The notes under the pieces are model-generated. The model ran no database searches, had not been told where the DNA came from, and saw only the letters and a program-made list of their open reading frames with translations. From contig CAZGSG010000289.1 of assembly GCA_964528095.1 (NCBI GenBank), positions 1-7,504 of the forward strand: 7,504 nt of DNA, in the 5' to 3' direction. Below, piece by piece: positions 6,058-7,504 of this stretch (positions within the stretch are counted from its first letter, which is position 1; every line of letters begins with the position of its first letter). The stretch is from CAZGSG01 sp964528095 (GTDB taxonomy: Bacteria; Bacteroidota; Bacteroidia; Chitinophagales; Chitinophagaceae). Made by a program: the position numbers and the translations under genes.

Positions 6058-6558
6058 ATGAAAAATTTGATCCCCCTTATCGCGTTCGTACTCTTTGCCC
6101 AGGTGGCGACCGCTCAAACAGATTCTGCGCGACTGGCCCCTTACAAACGGTTTCCTAAAAATATCCCGCTCAAGTTATTGCTGGTTGATAGTACCACCAA
6201 CTTTACCCGTGATGACCTGGATAAGAAAAAACAGGTGATGCTCATGCTCTTCAGTCCTGATTGCGAACATTGCCAGCATGAGACCGAGTCGATCATTAAG
6301 AACATCGATCGTTTCAAGGATATCCAGATCGTGATGTCGACCACGCTCCCTTTTGAAAAAATGAAAGAATTCTATACCAAATACGAGCTGGCCCGTTTCA
6401 GCAATATCGTAGTGGGCAACGACAAGAGTTTCCTGCTACCTGTTTATTATGATATCCGCAATCTGCCCTTCCTCGCTTTTTATGATAAAAAGAAAGACCT
6501 GATCGAGGTCTTTGAAGGAGCATTACCTGTTGAAAAAGTGTTAGATATATTTCAATAA
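6058..6558 (+). CDS. Secreted thioredoxin-fold protein (TlpA/ResA-like) with CEHC active site
   Basis: A 166-residue exported protein. Residues 1-19 form a signal peptide (MKNLI start, hydrophobic core, ATA-Q cleavage site), so the mature protein is periplasmic. The thioredoxin fold shows in VMLMLFSPDCEHCQHE (60-75), with the redox pair C69 and C72, and in NLPFLAFYD (135-143), with the cis-proline P137 facing the active site. The motif is CEHC rather than CPxC or CGPC, as is frequent among Bacteroidota TlpA-like proteins. It probably reduces or exchanges disulfides in periplasmic proteins; the partner is unknown. It is short for the TlpA/ResA group and has no extra domains. The gene is divergent from the BlaI-like repressor across a 90-base AT-rich gap, so it could share its control. 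An upstream TTTTTG (6015-6020) with TAATTTCT (6041-6048) is only a weak promoter match. Confidence 0.88.
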   Translation: MKNLIPLIAFVLFAQVATAQTDSARLAPYKRFPKNIPLKLLLVDSTTNFTRDDLDKKKQVMLMLFSPDCEHCQHETESIIKNIDRFKDIQIVMSTTLPFEKMKEFYTKYELARFSNIVVGNDKSFLLPVYYDIRNLPFLAFYDKKKDLIEVFEGALPVEKVLDIFQ

Positions 6559-6573
6559 AAATCCATTCCGGCC

Positions 6574-6604
6574 TTTATTCGCTAACCAGTTCAGGTTATC
6601 TTTG
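6574..6604 (+). promoter_or_regulatory. mdh promoter (Bacteroidota housekeeping type)
   Basis: TATCTTTG (6597-6604) is a perfect TAnnTTTG -7 element, preceded after 19 bases by TTTA (6574-6577), one base off the TTTG -33 element. It has the same -7 box and spacing as the efp promoter. Transcription would begin near 6611, about 33 bases before the mdh ATG. Confidence 0.68.
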
Positions 6605-6643
6605 CGGCCAATTATTTTACTCATTTTTTAAATTTCCAGATAC

Positions 6644-7504
6644 ATGAAAGTTACCGTTGTAGGAGCTGGTGCTGTAGGCGCGACCTGCGCTGATAATATT
6701 GCACGCAAAGAACTGGCTACCGAGCTGGTTTTATTAGATATCAAAGAAGGCATCGCTGAAGGCAAGGCGCAGGACATGATGCAAACCGCTACCCTGCTTG
6801 GCTTTGATACAAAGATCACCGGGTCTACCAATGATTATGCGAAAACAGCCGGCAGTGATGTAGTGGTGATTACATCGGGTCTGCCCCGCAAACCAGGCAT
6901 GACAAGGGAAGAACTCATTGGCGTAAATGCTGGTATTGTAAAAGGTGTAGCGGAAAATATCCTCAAACATTCACCGGACGCGATCATCATTGTGATCAGC
7001 AACCCGATGGATACCATGACCTATCTCGCGTTACAATCAACCGGTCTGCCAAAGAACAGGATCATTGGCATGGGTGGTACATTGGATAGCAGCCGTTTCA
7101 AATATCAACTCAGCCAGCATCTTGGCTGCAGCCCTTCCGATCTTAATGCGGTTGTAGTAGGCGGTCACGGTGATACTACCATGATCCCGCTTATTCGCCT
7201 GGCTACCTGGAACTCTGTTCCGGTTACCAATTTCTTAAGCGAAGCGCAACAAAAACAGATCGTAGCTGATACTATGGTTGGTGGCGCTACATTGACCAAA
7301 CTCATCGGTACCTCTGCCTGGTATGCGCCAGGTGCTGCCGGTGCCGCGCTGGTAGAAAGCATTGTTCGTGATGAAAAGAAATTATTTACCTGCTGTGTAA
7401 GCCTCGAAGGCGAATATGGCCAGAAAGATATCTGCCTTGGCGTACCCGTTACGATAGGTCGCGATGGCTGGGAAAAAATCATCGACTTCAAATTGAATGA
7501 AAGC
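6644..7504 (+). CDS. mdh: Malate dehydrogenase, NAD-dependent (3' end cut by window)
   Basis: This enzyme interconverts malate and oxaloacetate with NAD in the TCA cycle, in the cytoplasm. 287 codons are present without a stop; family members are about 310-315 residues, so roughly 25 are missing beyond the window. The protein belongs to the LDH-like MDH group. Visible are the NAD-binding GAGAVG (7-12) and D32, which favours NAD over NADP; the substrate loop GLPRKPGMTR, with R82 (Arg marks malate rather than lactate specificity) and R88; N120 in ISNPMD; D148 and R151 in LDSSRF; and the catalytic H175 in GGHGDTTMIPL. The ATG at 6644 gives the canonical MKVTVVGAGAVG start. No Shine-Dalgarno sequence is seen. 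A good promoter lies directly upstream, so it is transcribed apart from the thioredoxin-like gene. Confidence 0.97.
   Translation, partial: MKVTVVGAGAVGATCADNIARKELATELVLLDIKEGIAEGKAQDMMQTATLLGFDTKITGSTNDYAKTAGSDVVVITSGLPRKPGMTREELIGVNAGIVKGVAENILKHSPDAIIIVISNPMDTMTYLALQSTGLPKNRIIGMGGTLDSSRFKYQLSQHLGCSPSDLNAVVVGGHGDTTMIPLIRLATWNSVPVTNFLSEAQQKQIVADTMVGGATLTKLIGTSAWYAPGAAGAALVESIVRDEKKLFTCCVSLEGEYGQKDICLGVPVTIGRDGWEKIIDFKLNES

Noticed and set aside
1..7504. CRISPR arrays, tRNA or rRNA genes, insertion sequences, phage genes
   Set aside because: No evenly spaced direct repeats, cloverleaf, rRNA-like stretch, transposase or integrase motifs were seen on either strand.

Overview
The window looks like a chromosomal segment of a Bacteroidota bacterium, most likely of the family Chitinophagaceae. 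The evidence is moderate GC content, no Shine-Dalgarno sequences ahead of the genes, two near-ideal Bacteroidota promoters (TTTG-like box, 19 bases, TATCTTTG), a SusC/TonB-plug-like module fused to an M56 peptidase, and the MDH and EF-P sequence types. The genus call is an inference.

Left part (1-2770), all on the minus strand: efp (translation elongation factor P), then accB (biotin carboxyl carrier protein), then accC (biotin carboxylase). efp has its own strong promoter and ends in a strong hairpin terminator that lies between it and accB, so accBC is probably not simply co-transcribed with efp. AccB and AccC form the biotin-carboxylation half of acetyl-CoA carboxylase, the first step of fatty-acid synthesis. 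The EF-P is unusual: the tip of its functional loop carries Arg32 in a TARA context instead of the usual PGKG lysine.

Middle gap (2770-3305): more than 500 bases with no credible gene. It holds four degenerate copies of a CCGTGTCTCCGTGTT-like repeat in a mirror-image layout (two on each strand) and one small perfect hairpin.

Centre (3306-5967), minus strand: a two-gene signalling unit, a BlaI/MecI-type winged-helix repressor followed by a 751-residue M56 (BlaR1-like) membrane metallopeptidase. The peptidase lacks the penicillin-binding sensor of BlaR1. Instead it has a carboxypeptidase-regulatory-like domain, a TonB-plug-like module, an OstA/LptA-like strand segment and a second YGxKGxxG motif at its end. 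A perfect 15-base palindrome abuts the repressor start codon and is a good operator candidate, and shorter TACTGTA palindromes lie on both sides of the repressor gene.

Right part (6058-7504), plus strand: a secreted thioredoxin-fold protein with a CEHC active site, divergent from the repressor, then mdh (NAD-dependent malate dehydrogenase of the TCA cycle) with its own promoter, cut by the window end. Most of the window is ordinary housekeeping. The points worth a second look are the Arg-tip EF-P, the domain makeup and operators of the BlaI/M56 unit, and the mirrored intergenic repeats.
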